In this document: positions 1 through 12,200 of the stretch, piece after piece | How positions within the stretch are numbered: position 1 is the stretch's first letter | Layout: each line of letters starts with the position of its first letter | Assembly (NCBI RefSeq): GCF_000002985.6 | Contig: NC_003281.10 | Span: 13,578,001 to 13,642,000 of the forward strand | DNA length: 64,000 bases | From: Caenorhabditis elegans | Taxonomy: Eukaryota > Nematoda > Chromadorea > Rhabditida > Rhabditidae | Direction of reading: 5' to 3' | Made by a program: the position numbers and the translations under genes | Notes under the pieces: generated by a model | The model's database searches: none | What the model saw: the letters and a program-made list of their open reading frames with translations, nothing else | Told to the model about the DNA's origin: nothing

Positions 1-2539
1 AATACGAGCGCTACCATTATGCTTCCCAATTTGTGTACTCTAAGGCAGAAAAAGGAAAAGTGTTGCGTAAGTGTGGCCTCTCGAATTATAACAATTTTAG
101 GTTAATCTCATCGAATTTTGTCGAATTTTTTATAAATCTCTTCAAATTGTTATACTTTTCAAACTTTGCAGCTGGAAGTCCCGACCAAGCTTCCGTCAAC
201 CCTTACGGGCTCCCACAGCCGGCTCCACTTCGTAATCGAGCTCTCGCGTTGGCTCCAATTCGTCGTCAGAAGCGTGATGCAGAGTAATTTCCCTTTAACT
301 TTTTTTGATTCTGTTGATTACATTGAACTTTTTTATCTTGCAGAAATGAAGATTTGGTGGTTCCCCCTCCAGTTCCTTCAGAGATTCAAGAAAGGTACAT
401 TTGACCACTGTACCATCATAGTCATTAAAAACAAAAACTTTCAGAGAAGCCTCATTGACAGCACCAGAATCCCGGGCAATTCTTCAAAATTACCGGGAAA
501 ATTTGAAGAGTGGGGAAAAGAAAAAACGTAGATCCCGAAGGAAGAAGCTACGAAGACGACGGCGGCATCGGCAGAGATTCAGTTTTGATAAGGACTTTGA
601 AGAGATAACTACTACGAAGAGACCACCCACGCCGAGAGAATTGTGGCGGGCGCTCAAGTAAGTGCCTTTTTTGCCCGGTTTTGCCCGGATTTGCCAGAAT
701 TGAACAGTTTCTCTAAATTTCGTTTTGCCCGTGTTGCACTAACTTGTGCATCATATCCAATTTTGCCATTCTTGTTGGTTGAGCCCGTGCATAGTTTTGA
801 CCCGCACATGATCAAATTTCACCCTTTTACCAAGTTTTGCCAAATTTCTTTAAAAAAATAGTTTGTGTCCAAAATTGGGGGATTCCCGATCTTGCCAGAT
901 TTGCCTGTTTTTTGCTCGACTTTACCTACATAAATATGTTACTTCTCCAGTTTTCCCGAAAATTGTTCGCCGTACCGTTTATATTTCCAGACAACTAAAT
1001 TCACTGACCTCTGGACCTGGAGCCGTCGGACTAAAAAGCTCGCCGGCAACGCTCAAAGGAGGAGGAGAAGCTCAGGGGGGCCTCGATGGACTTCTGGCAT
1101 CAGTCACTCAACCACAACGCGAACGAGATGAAGCTGCACGACAATGGGCTACGGTTGGTAGGTATTATGGATAATTATTTAACTCTAACTGTGGCCTTAA
1201 CATTTTATACTATTTTAAACCACCCTAACATCACCTAACTTTACTTTATTTGACTTTGACTTTGCCCTCCTTCACTCTGCTTTACTCTAATGTGTCCCAA
1301 CCTTCCATCGCACTGACTTCGATCTACTTTGCCCGTGTTGTCCCAGTTTTACCCTGAATTTCATCTAATTTACCTGTTTGTTGATTAACTTTGCTTTAGA
1401 TTTCTGTCATAACTTTAACAATTTTTGTGTGGAAGTTTTTATAAACCTACTTGTTTTCTTGATCAATGGTGTTGTAAAATTCCAATTTTGTCAAAAAAAA
1501 AAACACCAACGTTTAGACGCAAGACAGTTAACCGAAGATATTGTGCATTCGGTTGTCACCACCGAGAAGGATGCGGAGCATAAAGAAGCCAAGAAAGAAG
1601 CGGAACCAGAGCCAAACTTTGACAGTAAGAAAATGGGTTTCAGTACTTGCCAACGAAGATAATGTTCAGAGATTAAGCCGCGCACATTTGCCATGTCGTC
1701 GGTCGCGGCGACCACTGCTATAGTTGACGAACAGCCGGAAGTTCCAAAAAAGGCGTCAAGTGGGAGAGCCAAGTAAAATTTTTTATTAAAATTTGAACAA
1801 CTGCGCTAAAGTACATGTGCTTGTATCAAATTTTGGCGCTAATGCAGAAATTGTTCTTGGTTATTCTATCTAAACGCTTAAGTTTACGTTAGCGCTCAAA
1901 TGTAAAAGTTGCAAATGAAAACCAACATCTATATTTATGAACATATGCAACTTTCGTAATAATGTACAATTTTATTTTATGTACTGTAATCAGGTTAGCG
2001 CTAAGATTCCCTTCTCTAAGTCTATATCCAAAAACTTCACGATCATATTCGAACATATGCATAAATACTTAAAAATTCAAATGCTCTTATGCTCTTTGAA
2101 TTTAGGCAGAACTTGAGAGTTAACGTTGAATAGCCAGATTTTTCATACCATTATTTCAACTTGCAGAGCCCACCAAGGAAACATCCCAATCCTTCCATCA
2201 GACGCCACGTTCGCCGCACAAGGCAGTGGAGACGACACCTTCCGTGCTTTCGACGGACTCTCCGATTCCAGAGGACTCGTCCACACCCCGCGGAGCAGAT
2301 CGCCATTCACCAAACCTGGTCTCTGGGAGCCCAATCCAGCAGATCCACATTCTAGAGATCCCGCAAACAAATACTGGTATCATCCCGAGTCCGTCGGAGT
2401 CGACTGGCTCAATGGTCAGCTTCAATGGGGAGGTCATTGGGCTGTACCTGCCGCCGGAGCAGGAGGCACTGCTGGAATGAGTGCAGTGCATTTCCCAACT
2501 ATAGGATCTTTCTTGAACATTCCTGATGATTACGATTAA
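1..2539 (+). CDS. Unrecognised basic/Pro-rich protein, 5' end outside window
   Basis: Eight exons join with fully consistent phases: (3)-66, 172-283, 344-394, 445-657, 991-1157, 1517-1624, 1670-1772, 2167-2539 (stop TAA), giving about 396 residues; the start lies before the window. Every junction is GT/AG, and exons 6 and 7 are separated by a 45-nt intron. The visible protein has a Pro-rich stretch, then a highly basic run (KKKRRSRRKKLRRRRRHRQR) that looks like a nuclear localisation signal or nucleic-acid contact, a Gly/Leu-rich middle, an acidic Glu-rich part, and a Trp/Gly-rich C-terminus containing WLNGQLQWGGHW and ending in DDYD. I recognise no family domain and assign no function. Introns at 658-990, 1158-1516 and 1773-2166 are AT-rich and show nothing further. 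The exon model is well supported by phase; the identity is unknown. Confidence 0.75.
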
Positions 2540-2849
2540 GTGTTTAGGAATCGATTAAATTGTTTCTTTCAAGCAAAAACAAATCAGGGACCTTATTTAT
2601 TTTGTTGTTGTTTTTTATTTTTTTGACCCACTTTTTGCCTGTACATAAATGATAATTTTCTCATTATTTTACACAAAGTGTCACACAATTTGCGCGCGGC
2701 GCAGATAAGGCCACGCCAACAAGTTAATTTTTGTTTCATTAAAAATCGTAACCCTTGAGAAACTAAACGTGAATATATAGATTTGTTTTAATTTGGAAAT
2801 AATTTGGCGTGAAATTTTAAATATTTCTCATCATCACTCAATTTATAAA

Positions 2850-5557
2850 ATGGATCCACAAATTCTGTCGCCAGCATCATATGGGAACAGGGCTCCACAA
2901 AAGAAGAAGAAGCCGAAAAAGCCGAGCGCCGAGTTGCCGAGCAGACACTCGACGAGAAGTGATGAAAATTCGGGGAAAATCGAGCCGGGGACGGAGCATA
3001 TGAGCTCCGGGCAGCGGAAAAACTTGAAACTGTTGAAATCAGATGAAAGAGCTCGAGTTATCGATGCGAGAGCCGTTCTGGACTCGGCTCAGAAGCATTT
3101 GGCAACACTTTTGAAGAATGGAGGAAAAGGTGGAGATGAGGATATTGATGAGCTCATTTTCAATCGAGAAGCTGAGATTCCTGTCGAGCCAATTCGCAAA
3201 GGAAAGTGCCCGTTTTATTTTGATCAGAGAATCGTAAGTTTTTTCACTTGGTGTCAGAGTGGGGTTGATCTACGAAAATTGCGGGAATGTAAACGCAGTT
3301 TTTTTTGGAATTTACGGATGCCGAATAATTTCATTTAAGATACCAAATACCAAAAAAACATCAGTAAATTAACAATTTTTCTAGGGATCCACAGTTTTGA
3401 TTTTTTAAGAAAATCGATATAATCAAAAAATGAAAATTGCAACGGCCACGTGGCTTTTGTTTTAGTTGAATTGAAAATCGATAATAACAGTGCATTGCAG
3501 CTAACAATCGTTGGACGAGTTGGCGAAGTTCCCGTGCAGCACTGGTTCGCCATCTACAACACATCTCCGTTCCCGTATATGTTCAAGATTAAATGCTCAG
3601 ATAACAGTCTTTTCAAGATTCATCCCGTCTGTGGCGTTCTTGATGCATTGTGTGATGCAGAGATTTCGGTACTTCAATTGATTTTTTTTTATTATAGAAA
3701 AAATATACGGGCAAAATTTCAATTTTTTAAAGTTTTAAAATTCATTTTCAGGTTACCTTTGTCGGCGCCCATGTTCCACCACGCTACACATCATACTTAT
3801 CGATTCATTCAATGCTTCCTGATCCGCTTTTCTTGGTTTGTATAGTCTTTATTAGAGCTCAAAATCAATATGTTTGGATACATGCGGCGGGAGGATACAT
3901 GCGGCATGAGTGACGCCGGGAGGCCGGCGCGACGACCGCTGACCGGCGCGGGCGCCGTTGCGGCGACCTCATGGGAGCCCTGGTTGAATTTATAAATCAG
4001 AAATTCACTATTTAACAAATCCGTAAACTTCTCGAAAATCTATTATCTTTGACCTGAATTGATCAAAATCCGAATCCGTTTATCAAAAATCCAAATATTA
4101 TCGATAATTGAAATCGATAATTATCGTAAAAGTCTATTAGAGCTTTTATTTAAACGTAGGTCGTCCTCCTAATTTTTTGTGTGCGAATTATGGCGTCCTC
4201 TTTACAAGAATTTTAAACCTCAAAATCGATCCTAGATATTATTGACCCAAATAATCAATTTTCGTTATCAAAACATTCTTCAGGATGTACCGCAAGCGTT
4301 CCGTAATCGTCGTAACTTTGAGACTCGGCAGCGGCTCTACGTGGAATATGCATACGTGAGTTTTTTGTCACTTTCCCCCACGGCTCCATCAAATTGTTTT
4401 TCAGCACGAAGATCCTATACTCGTGACAGCGGAGGAAGACAGGGACCAATTTCACTTCCAGTACATGCGAAAAGTATTGAAAACAGACGAAGCAGAATCG
4501 TTTGCTAAAAAACTGAAAGCAGAGAAAGTAGAGCGGTTGGATAAGAAAATTGATGAGATTAAAGCAAGAAAAATTGATGAAAAATTGATCGAGCGAGAAA
4601 TCGTAAGAGCGGTGAGTCGGTTGAATGCCAAAAAATGAACGGGGCGAAACAAACTTTACTGTGGGATAGAAAAACCAAGAATTGGGCGAGGTCTATTTTT
4701 TTTCTGCAAAAAATCAATTTGGAGGTTCAAATTTCGCGCCAAACTTTTGGGTTTCTATTGTACTTCCCTTCAATATTTTTCGAAAAAGTAAAAACAATTG
4801 CTTCTTTCGTGGGCGAAGCTTATTCCATTATGTGTAGACAAAGTCTATTAAACCACGCCCAATATATGTGAAAATTTGCTGAAATAGTAAAAAATATGTA
4901 TCGCTTTTCGATGCGCTCATAGAAAACTTGTGAGTGACAGGAAACCCTGCTTTGTGGGCATAGGAAGCTCCGCCTATTTTTCGGATGAGTTTTTTTTTTT
5001 TGAATATTGTTTCATTATTTCAGGAATCGCCAAAATTCGAACCAAAAACCAGACGGCTCCGCGTGGAAAAGTTCTTCAATCAGCAGAAGCAGAAAAAAGA
5101 GAATGAATGGATGGAAAAGCTGAAGGTGGATGCGTCGCGGAAGCCTATGCTAAGCCATTGGGATTTGGAGATGAAAAATATTAAAGCAGAGAAGAAAAAG
5201 ATTGGTGCAGTGAAGAAAAAGATTAAAGCAGAGAAGAAAGAGGACAAGAAGAAGCCGATGGGATGGATGTCAACTTTGAAGATGGAACGGGATGAGAGAA
5301 GAACTAAGAGAAAGGAGGAAGAAGAGAAGAAAAAGAAGGATGCCGAAGAGAAGAAGAAGAAAGATGCCGAAGAGAAGAAGAAGAAGGATGCTGAAGATGA
5401 GAAGAAGAAGGATGCAGGAGATGAGAAGAAGAAGGATGCTGAAGATGAGAAGAAGAAGGATGCTGGAGATGAGAAGAAGAAGAAGGATGCTGGAGAGAAG
5501 AAAAAGAAGGATGCCGAAGAGAAGAAGAAAGTTGCGGAAGAGGAGAAGAAGTCGTAG
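2850..5557 (+). CDS. MSP-domain-like protein with Lys-rich repetitive tail
   Basis: Six exons, all phase 0: 2850-3233, 3501-3668, 3752-3835, 4284-4355, 4405-4602, 5024-5557 (TAG), about 479 aa. Residues 1-128 are basic and Ser-rich. Residues about 129-236 resemble the major sperm protein beta-sandwich: an NTSPFPYMFKIKCSDNSLF segment followed by a hydrophobic HPVCGVLDALCDAEISV segment fits the family pattern of a conserved strand binding backbone, then a P-x-x-G turn. Residues 237-480 are charged and predicted coiled coil, ending in tandem EKKKKDA/DEKKKDA repeats. MSP domains act in sperm cytoskeleton or as VAP-type adaptors, but the role here is unproven. There is no TTTCAG next to the ATG, so trans-splicing is not obvious. 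A WGATAR motif (AGATAA) lies at 2703-2708 upstream. The gap from the preceding gene's stop is 310 bp. Confidence 0.75.
3870..3985. other. GC-rich patch inside an AT-rich intron
   Basis: Within the fourth gene-2 intron-length gap (3836-4283) there is a block of about 110 bp dense in GGCCGGCGCG-type motifs, in sharp contrast to the surrounding AT-rich intron. It contains short self-complementary pieces (GGCGCGGGCGCC). It looks like an inserted repeat fragment; no coding role is visible. Confidence 0.5.
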
Positions 5558-5627
5558 AAATGGCGTGACGATGGCAATAAGAAAGAACAGAAAACTTTGA
5601 AGCAATCAAAATAATGATCTGATTTGC

Positions 5628-5633
5628 AATAAA
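5628..5633 (+). terminator. Polyadenylation signal of the MSP-like gene
   Basis: AATAAA lies 71 nt after the stop codon of the MSP-like gene. The rest of 5634-6281 is AT-rich intergenic DNA in which I see no gene. Confidence 0.6.
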
Positions 5634-6281
5634 TTTGATAATTATTTCTGTGAATATGAAAATTCAAAATATTCAGCCAGTTGGTCTTTTTTATTACTTT
5701 CCAAAAGGAAGATATAATGGAGACACTGAAAATGTGCTTTTTGAAATGAAAGTGCAGCCGGGCTCCTTCCGCAAAGATGTGCCTCGTTGGATGTGCGCAA
5801 CAAAACAGTAAATTCAAACATGTTCGATTATTTTTTGACTTTCTCTTCATGTTTTTAGCTTAAAAGTGTATTTTTGTGTCAACTTTTAGATAAACAACGG
5901 TGAAAATAAAATTAAAATCTTATAAATTTTTCGAACGTTTTTAAAGGTTAAAAGTTGTTTGAAATTCCTGAAAACTCCCCTCAGTTTCTGTAATAATTTA
6001 AAAGTAGTTCAACACTTTATAAGTTTTTTGGCGGCTTTTGATAGTTTTGAAGACATTCTAAAAAAATGGTAAAAGTTGTATACACAGAATATTTTGAATA
6101 TAAAAAATAGTATCAAATAAATATAGTATCAAAAGTTCAAAGCGTCATCAAACAATTGTTTTTTTTTCAAAATTGATATAATGTGATTTTTTCTATTTCT
6201 AGTGACTTGCACAATTCTGAAAACTTCCTTCAGTTTCTAAAATAAGTAAAAAGGTTTCAAATCCCCAAACTGTATTACAAA

Positions 6282-9200
6282 CCGCCGGTAGATCCTTTCC
6301 GCCGGATCGAGTTTTTCGGCAATTAAATTTTTCCGCCGGTTGATTCTTTCCGCCGGTTCGATTTTCTCCGCAAGTAGATTTTGCCGCCGGTAGATTCTTT
6401 CCGCCGGATCGAGTTTTTCCGCAAGTAGATTTTTCCGCCGGTTTGAGTTTTTCCGCAAGTAGATCTTCCCGCCGGTTCGAGTTTTTCCGCAAGTAGATTT
6501 TTCCGCCGGTAGATTTTTCCGCAAGTAGATTTTTCCGCCGGTAGATTCTTTCCGCCGGTTCGATTTTTTCCGCAAGTACATTTTTCCGCCGGTTTGAGTT
6601 TTTCCGCAAGTAGATCTTCCCGCCGGTTGAGTTTTTCCGCAAGTAGATTTTTCCGCCGATAGATTTTTCCGCAAGTAGATTTTTCCGCCGGTAGATTCTT
6701 TCCGTCGGTTCGATTTTTTCCGCAAGTAGATTTTTCCGCTGGTAGATTTTTCCGCAAGTAGATTTTTCCGCCGGTAGATCCTTTCCGCCGGATCGAGTTT
6801 TTCGGCAATTAAATTTTTCCGCCGGTTGTATTCTTTCCGCCGGTTCGATTTTCTCCGCAAGTAGATTTTGCCGCCGGTAGATTCTTTCCGCCGGATCGAG
6901 TTTTTTCGCAAGTAGATTTTTCCGCCGGTTTGAGTTTTTCCGCAAGTAGATCTTCCCGCCGGTTCCAGTTTTTCCGCAAGTAGATTTTTCCGCCGGTAGA
7001 TTTTTCCGCAAGTAGATTTTTCCGCCGGTAGATTCTTTCCGCCGGTTCGATTTTTCCGCAAGTACATTTTTCCGCCGGTTTGAGTTTTTCCGCAAGTAGA
7101 TCTTCCCGCCGGTTCGAGTTTTTCCGCAAGTAGATTTTGTCGCCGGTAGATTCTTTTCGCCGGATCGAGTTTTTCCGCAAGTAGATTTTTCCGCCGGTTT
7201 GAGTTTTTCCGCAAGTAGATCTTCCCGTCGGTTCGAGTTTTTCCGCAAGTAGATTTTTCCGCCGGTTCAATTTTTTCCGCAAGTAGATTTTTCCGCCGGT
7301 AGATTCTTTCCGCCGGATCGAGTTTTTCCGCAAGTAGATTTTTCCGCCGGTTCAATTTTTCCCGCAAGTAGATTTTTCCGCCGGTAGATTCTTTCCGCCG
7401 GATCGAGTTTTTCCGCAAGTAGATTTTTCTGCCGGTTTGAGTTTTTCCGCAAGTAGATCCTCCCGCCGGTTCGAGTATTTCCGCAAGTAGATTTTTCCGC
7501 CGGTAGATTCTTTCCGCCGGATCGAGTTTTTTGTCAAGTAGATTTTTCCGCCGGTTTGTGTTTTTCTGCAAGTAGATCTTCCCGCCGGTTCGAGTTTTTC
7601 CGCAAGTAGATTTTGTCGCCGGTAGATTCTTTTCGCCGGATCGAGTTTTTCCGCAAGTAGATTTTTCCGCCGGTTTGAGTTTTTCCGCAAGTAGATTTTT
7701 CCGCCGGTTTGAGTTTTTCCGCAAGTAGATCTTCCCGTCGGTTCGAGTTTTTCCGCAAGTAGATTTTTCTGCCGGTTTGAGTTTTTCCGCAAGTAGATCC
7801 TCCCGCCGGTTCGAGTATTTCCGCAAGTAGATTTTTCCGCCGGTAGATTCTTTCCGCCGGATCGAGTTTTTTGTCAAGTAAATTTTTCCGCCGGTTTGTG
7901 TTTTTCTGCAAGTAGATCTTCCCGCCGGTTCGAGTTTTTCCGCAAGTAGATTTTGTCGCCGGTAGATTCTTTTCGCCGGATCGAGTTTTTCCACAGTAGA
8001 TTTTTCCGCCGGTTTGAGTTTTTCCGCAAGTAGATCTTCCCGCCGGTTCCAGTTTTTCCGCAAGTAGATTTTTCCGCCGGTAGATTTTTCCGCAAGTAGA
8101 TTTTTCCGCCGGTAGATTCTTTCCCCCGGTTGGATTTTTCCGCAAGTACATTTTTCCCCCGGTTTGAGTTTTTCCGCAAGTAGATCTTCCCGCCGGTTCG
8201 AGTTTTTCCGCAAGTAGAGTTTTCCGCTGGTTCGAGTTTTTCCGCAAGTAGATTTTTCCGCCGGAAGATTTTTCCGCAAGTAGATTTTTCCGCCGGTAGA
8301 TTCTTTCCGCCGGTTCGATTTTTTCCGCAAGTAGATTTTTCCGCCGGTAGATTTTTCCGCAAGTAGATTTTTCCGCCGGTAGATTTTTCCGCAAGTAGAT
8401 TTTTCCGCCGGTAGATTCTTTCCGCCGGTTCGATTTTTCCGCAAGTACATTCTTCCGCCGGTTTGAGTTTTTCCGCAAGTAGATCTTCCCGCCGGTTCGA
8501 GTTTTTCCGAAAGTAGATTTTGTCGCCGGTAGATTCTTTTCGCCGGATCGAGTTTTTCCGCAAGTAGATTTTTCCGCCGGTTTGAGTTTTTCCGCAAGTA
8601 GATTTTTCCGCCGGTTTGAGTTTTTCCGCAAGTAGATCTTCCCGTCGGTTCGAGTTTTTCCGCAAGTAGATTTTTCCGCTGGTTCAATTTTTTCCGCAAG
8701 TAGATTTTTCCCCCGGTAGATTCTTTCCGCCGGATCGATTTTTTCCGCAAGTACATTTTTCCGCCGGTTTGAGTTTTTCCGCAAATAGATCTTCCCGCCG
8801 GTTCGAGTTTTTCCGCAAGTAGATTTTTCCGCCGGTAGATTCTTTCCGCCGGATCGAGTTTTTTGTCAAGTAGATTTTTCCGCCGGTTTGTGTTTTTCTG
8901 CAAGTAGATCTTCCCGCCGGTTCGAGTTTTTCCGCAAGTAGATTTTTCCGCCGATAGATTTTTCCGCAAGTAGATTTTTCCGCCGGTAGATTCTTTCCGC
9001 CGGTTCGATTTTTTCCGCAAGTACATTTTTCCGCCGGTTTGAGTTTTTCCGCAAATAGATCTTCCCGCCGGTTCGAGTTTTTCCGCAAGTAGATTTTTCC
9101 GCCGGTAGATCCTTTCCGCCGGATCGAGTTTTTCGGCAATTAAATTTTTCCGCCGGTTGATTCTTTCGGCCGGATCGATTTTTTCCGCAAGTAGAGTTTT

Positions 9201-12200
9201 CCGCCGGAAGATTTTTCCGCAAGTAGATTTTTCCGCCGGTAGATTCTTTCCGCCGGTTCGATTTTTTCCGCAAGTAGATTTTTCCGCCGGTAGATTTTTC
9301 CGCAAGTAGATTTTTCCGCCGGTAGATTTTTCCGCAAGTAGATTTTTCCGCCGGTAGATTCTTTCCGCCGGTTCGATTTTTCCGCAAGTACATTTTTCCG
9401 CCGGTTTGAGTTTTTCCGCAAGTAGATCTTCCCGCCGGTTCGAGTTTTTCCGCAAGTAGATTTTGTCGCCGGTAGATTCTTTTCGCCGGATCGAGTTTTT
9501 CCGCAAGTAGATTTTTCCGCCGGTTTGAGTTTTTCCGCAAGTAGATTTTTCCGCCGGTTTGAGTTTTTCCGCAAGTAGATCTTCCCGTCGGTTCGAGTTT
9601 TTCCGCAAGTAGATTTTTCCGCTGGTTCAATTTTTTCCGCAAGTAGATTTTTCCCCCGGTAGATTCTTTCCGCCGGATCGAGTTTTTCCGCAAGTAGATT
9701 TTTCCGCCGGTTCAATTTTTTCCGCAAGTAGATTTTTCCGCCGGTAGATTCTTTCCGCCGGATCGAGTTTTTCCGCAAGTAGATTTTTCTGCCGGTTTGA
9801 GTTTTTCCGCAAGTAGATCCTCCCGCCGGTTCGAGTATTTCCGCAAGTAGATTTTTCCGCCGGTAGATTCTTTCCGCCGGTTCGATTTTTCCGCAAGTAC
9901 ATTTTTCCGCCGGTTTGAGTTTTTCCGCAAGTAGATCTTCCCGCCGGTTCGAGTTTTTCCGCAAGTAGATTTTGTCGCCGGTAGATTCTTTTCGCCGGAT
10001 CGAGTTTTTCCGCAAGTACATTTTTCCGCCGGTTTGAGTTTTTCCGCAAGTAGATCTTCCCGCCGGTTCGAGTTTTTCCGCAAGTAGATTTTGTCGCCGG
10101 TAGATTCTTTTCGCCGGATCGAGTTTTTCCGCAAGTAGATTTTTCCGCCGGTTTGAGTTTTTCCGCAAGTAGATTTTTCCGCCGGTTTGAGTTTTTCCGC
10201 AAGTAGATCTTCCCGTCGGTTCGAGTTTTTCCGCAAGTAGATTTTTCCGCTGGTTCAATTTTTTCCGCAAGTAGATTTTTCCCCCGGTAGATTCTTTCCG
10301 CCGGATCGAGTTTTTCCGCAAGTAGATTTTTCCGCCGGTTCAATTTTTTCCGCAAGTAGATTTTTCCGCCGGTAGATTCTTTCCGCCGGATCGAGTTTTT
10401 CCGCAATCAAATTTTTCCGCCGGCAGATTCTTTCCGCCGGTTCGATTTTCTCCGCAAGTAGATTTTGCCGCCGGTAGATTCTTTCCGCCGGATCGAGTTT
10501 TTTCGCAAGTAGATTTTCCGCCGGTTTGAGTTTTTCCGCAAGTAGATCTTCCCGTCGGTTCGAGTTTTTCCGCAAGTAGATTTTTCCGCCGGTAGATTCT
10601 TTCCGCCGGTTCGATTTTTTCCGCAAGTACATTTTTCCGCCGGTTTGAGTTTTTCCGCAAGTAGATCTTCCCGCCGGTTCGAGTTTTTCCGCAAGTAGAT
10701 TTTTCCGCCGGTAGATTTTTCCGCAAGTAAATTTTTCCGCCGGTTGATTCTTTCCGCCGGTTCGATTTTTTCCGCAAGTAGAGTTTTCCGCCGGTTTGAG
10801 TTTTTCCGCAAGTAGATCTTCCCGCCGGTTCGAGTTTTTCCGCAAGTAGATTTTTCCGCCGGAAGATTTTTCCGCAAGTAGATTTTTCCGCCGGTAGATT
10901 CTTTCCGCCGGTTCGATTTTTTCCGCAAGTAGATTTTTCCGCCGGTAGATTTTTCCGCAAGTAGATTTTTCCGCCGGTAGATCCTTTCCGCCGGATCGAG
11001 TTTTTCGGCAATTAAATTTTTCCGCCGGTTGATTCTTTCGGCCGGATCGATTTTTTCCGCAAGTAGAGTTTTCCGCCGGTTTGAGTTTTTCCGCAAGTTG
11101 ATCTTCCCGACGGTTCGAGTTTTTCCGCAAGTAGATTTTTCCGCCGGAACATTTTTCCGCAAGTAGATTTTTCCGCCGGTAGATTCTTTCCGCCGGTTCG
11201 ATTTTTTCCGCAAGTAGATTTTTCCGCCGGTAGATTTTTCCGCAAGTAGATTTTTCCGCCGGTAGATCCTTTCCGCCGGATCGAGTTTTTCGGCAATTAA
11301 ATTTTTCCGCCGGTTGATTCTTTCCGCCGGTTCGATTTTCTCCGCAAGTAGATTTTTCCGCCGGTAGATCCTTTCCGCCGGATCGAGTTTTTCGGCAATT
11401 AAATTTTTCCGCCGGTTGATTCTTTCGGCCGGATCGATTTTTTCCGCAAGTAGAGTTTTCCGCCGGTTTGAGTTTTTCCGCAAGTTGATCTTCCCGACGG
11501 TTCGAGTTTTTCCGCAAGTAGATTTTTCCGCCGGAACATTTTTCCGCAAGTAGATTTTTCCGCCGGTAGATTCTTTCCGCCGGTTCGATTTTTTCCGCAA
11601 GTAGATTTTTCCGCCGGTAGATTTTTCCGCAAGTAGATTTTTCCGCCGGTAGATCCTTTCCGCCGGATCGAGTTTTTCGGCAATTAAATTTTTCCGCCGG
11701 TTGATTCTTTCCGCCGGTTCGATTTTCTCCGCAAGTAGATTTTTCCGCCGGTTTGAGTTTTTCCGCAAGTAGATCTTCCCGCCGGTTTGAGTTTTTCCGC
11801 AAGTAGATTTTTCCGCCGGAAGATTTTTCCGCAAGTAGATTTTTCCGCCGGTAGATTCTTTCCGCCGGTTCGATTTTTTCCGCAAGTAGATTTTTCCGCC
11901 GGTAGATTTTTCCGCAAGTAGATTTTTCCGCCGGTAGATCCTTTCCGCCGGATCGAGTTTTTCGGCAATTAAATTTTTCCGCCGGTTGATTCTTTCGGCC
12001 GGATCGATTTTTTCCGCAAGTAGAGTTTTCCGCCGGTTTGAGTTTTTCCGCAAGTTGATCTTCCCGACGGTTCGAGTTTTTCCGCAAGTAGATTTTTCCG
12101 CCGGAAGATTTTTTCGCAAGTAGATTTTTCCGCCGGTTTGAGTTTTTCCGCAAGTAGATCTTCCCGCCGGTTCGAGTTTTTCCGCAAGTAGATTTTTCCG

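Noticed and set aside
5080..5850. 256-codon Phe/Ser-rich minus-strand ORF
   Set aside because: Antisense shadow of the Lys-rich repeat tail of the MSP-like gene.
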